Below are positions 30,555 to 30,861 of a stretch of 30,861 bases of DNA, one piece after another. The stretch is from Priapulus caudatus (taxonomy: Eukaryota > Priapulida > Priapulimorpha > Priapulimorphida > Priapulidae): positions 852,196 through 883,056 of the forward strand of contig NW_014577087.1 of assembly GCF_000485595.1 (NCBI RefSeq), read 5' to 3'. Below the pieces are notes generated by a model, which worked only from the letters and a program-made list of their open reading frames with translations, ran no database searches and was not told the DNA's origin. The first letter of the stretch is position 1. The number at the start of each line of letters is the position of its first letter. The position numbers and the translations under genes were made by a program.

Positions 30555-30861
30555 GTCATTTTTGGTGGGTCGGTCAGGTAACTTAGAGCAAACAGTTTTT
30601 TTTAACATTTTTATCGAAAACATGAAAATCTTTTCGAGATATGGAATTTTTAAACGTACAGATTTAAGTCAGGATGACCAGGGCAACCAACTCCTTTTAA
30701 CTGTCACCTTTACTAAGCTTCCGTGAGGGTGGTGCCTAAATTACTTTTCCATCATATCAGTAATGCCCAGTACTGTTAAAACACACGCTGACTATAGGCG
30801 ACAAAGAAACTGCTGACAAGTAGTAAGTACACACCAAAATCAATTTTCCAAAGTAATTACT
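29976..30861 (-). other. CTH intron upstream of the first visible exon
   Basis: No further CTH exon is recognisable before the window edge. (TA)n lies at about 30529-30554. Open frames at 30247-30474 and 30487-30726 show no domain. Confidence 0.5.

Noticed and set aside
1-30861. CRISPR arrays, bacterial operons or viral genes
   Set aside because: Spliced animal genes dominate. Tandem repeats here are contiguous satellites without unique spacers, and no viral protein was recognised.

Overview
The window is nuclear DNA from an animal, most likely a marine invertebrate. Genes are split into many short exons with GT/AG introns. Microsatellites and short DNA-transposon remnants are frequent, and one gene has the glycoside hydrolase 18 plus peritrophin-type chitin-binding layout common in invertebrates. 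The species cannot be named from the sequence.

Three genes are supported. (1) On the minus strand, 5193 to 2691, a two-exon candidate encodes a roughly 101-residue secreted cysteine-rich protein: a signal-peptide exon, a 2.2 kb intron, and a terminal exon with seven cysteines. I do not recognise the family. (2) On the plus strand, 10330 to 14631, eight phase-compatible exons encode a secreted GH18 chitinase-like protein with a C-terminal CBM14 domain (about 387 residues). Its catalytic motif is degenerate, so it is probably a chitin-binding pseudoenzyme. (3) On the minus strand, 29975 to 16228, eight exons encode the C-terminal 286 residues of cystathionine gamma-lyase (CTH). The N-terminal exons lie beyond the right edge. 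Genes 2 and 3 converge on a 1.4 kb repeat-bearing intergenic region.

The rest is mainly repeats. Positions 1-2600 hold CT, ACTC and TCTA microsatellites and a ~29 bp hairpin minisatellite. Positions 5.2-10.3 kb are intergenic with CA/GT tracts, a SINE-like tail and a TA-flanked element with CAGTC ends. Introns of the chitinase-like gene carry a 206 bp MITE and a 39 bp palindromic element, each flanked by an 8 bp direct repeat. CTH introns carry a hAT-like element, a tRNA-derived pseudogene or SINE head and a 21 bp minisatellite. The 9.3 kb CTH intron holds a TTAA-flanked element and a 2.6 kb direct duplication whose second copy is full of small indels, probably poor-quality assembly. Positions 12543-12552 are a 10 bp N gap.

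No functional link between the genes is evident. CTH acts in the cytosol (transsulfuration, hydrogen sulfide), while the other two products are predicted to be secreted.
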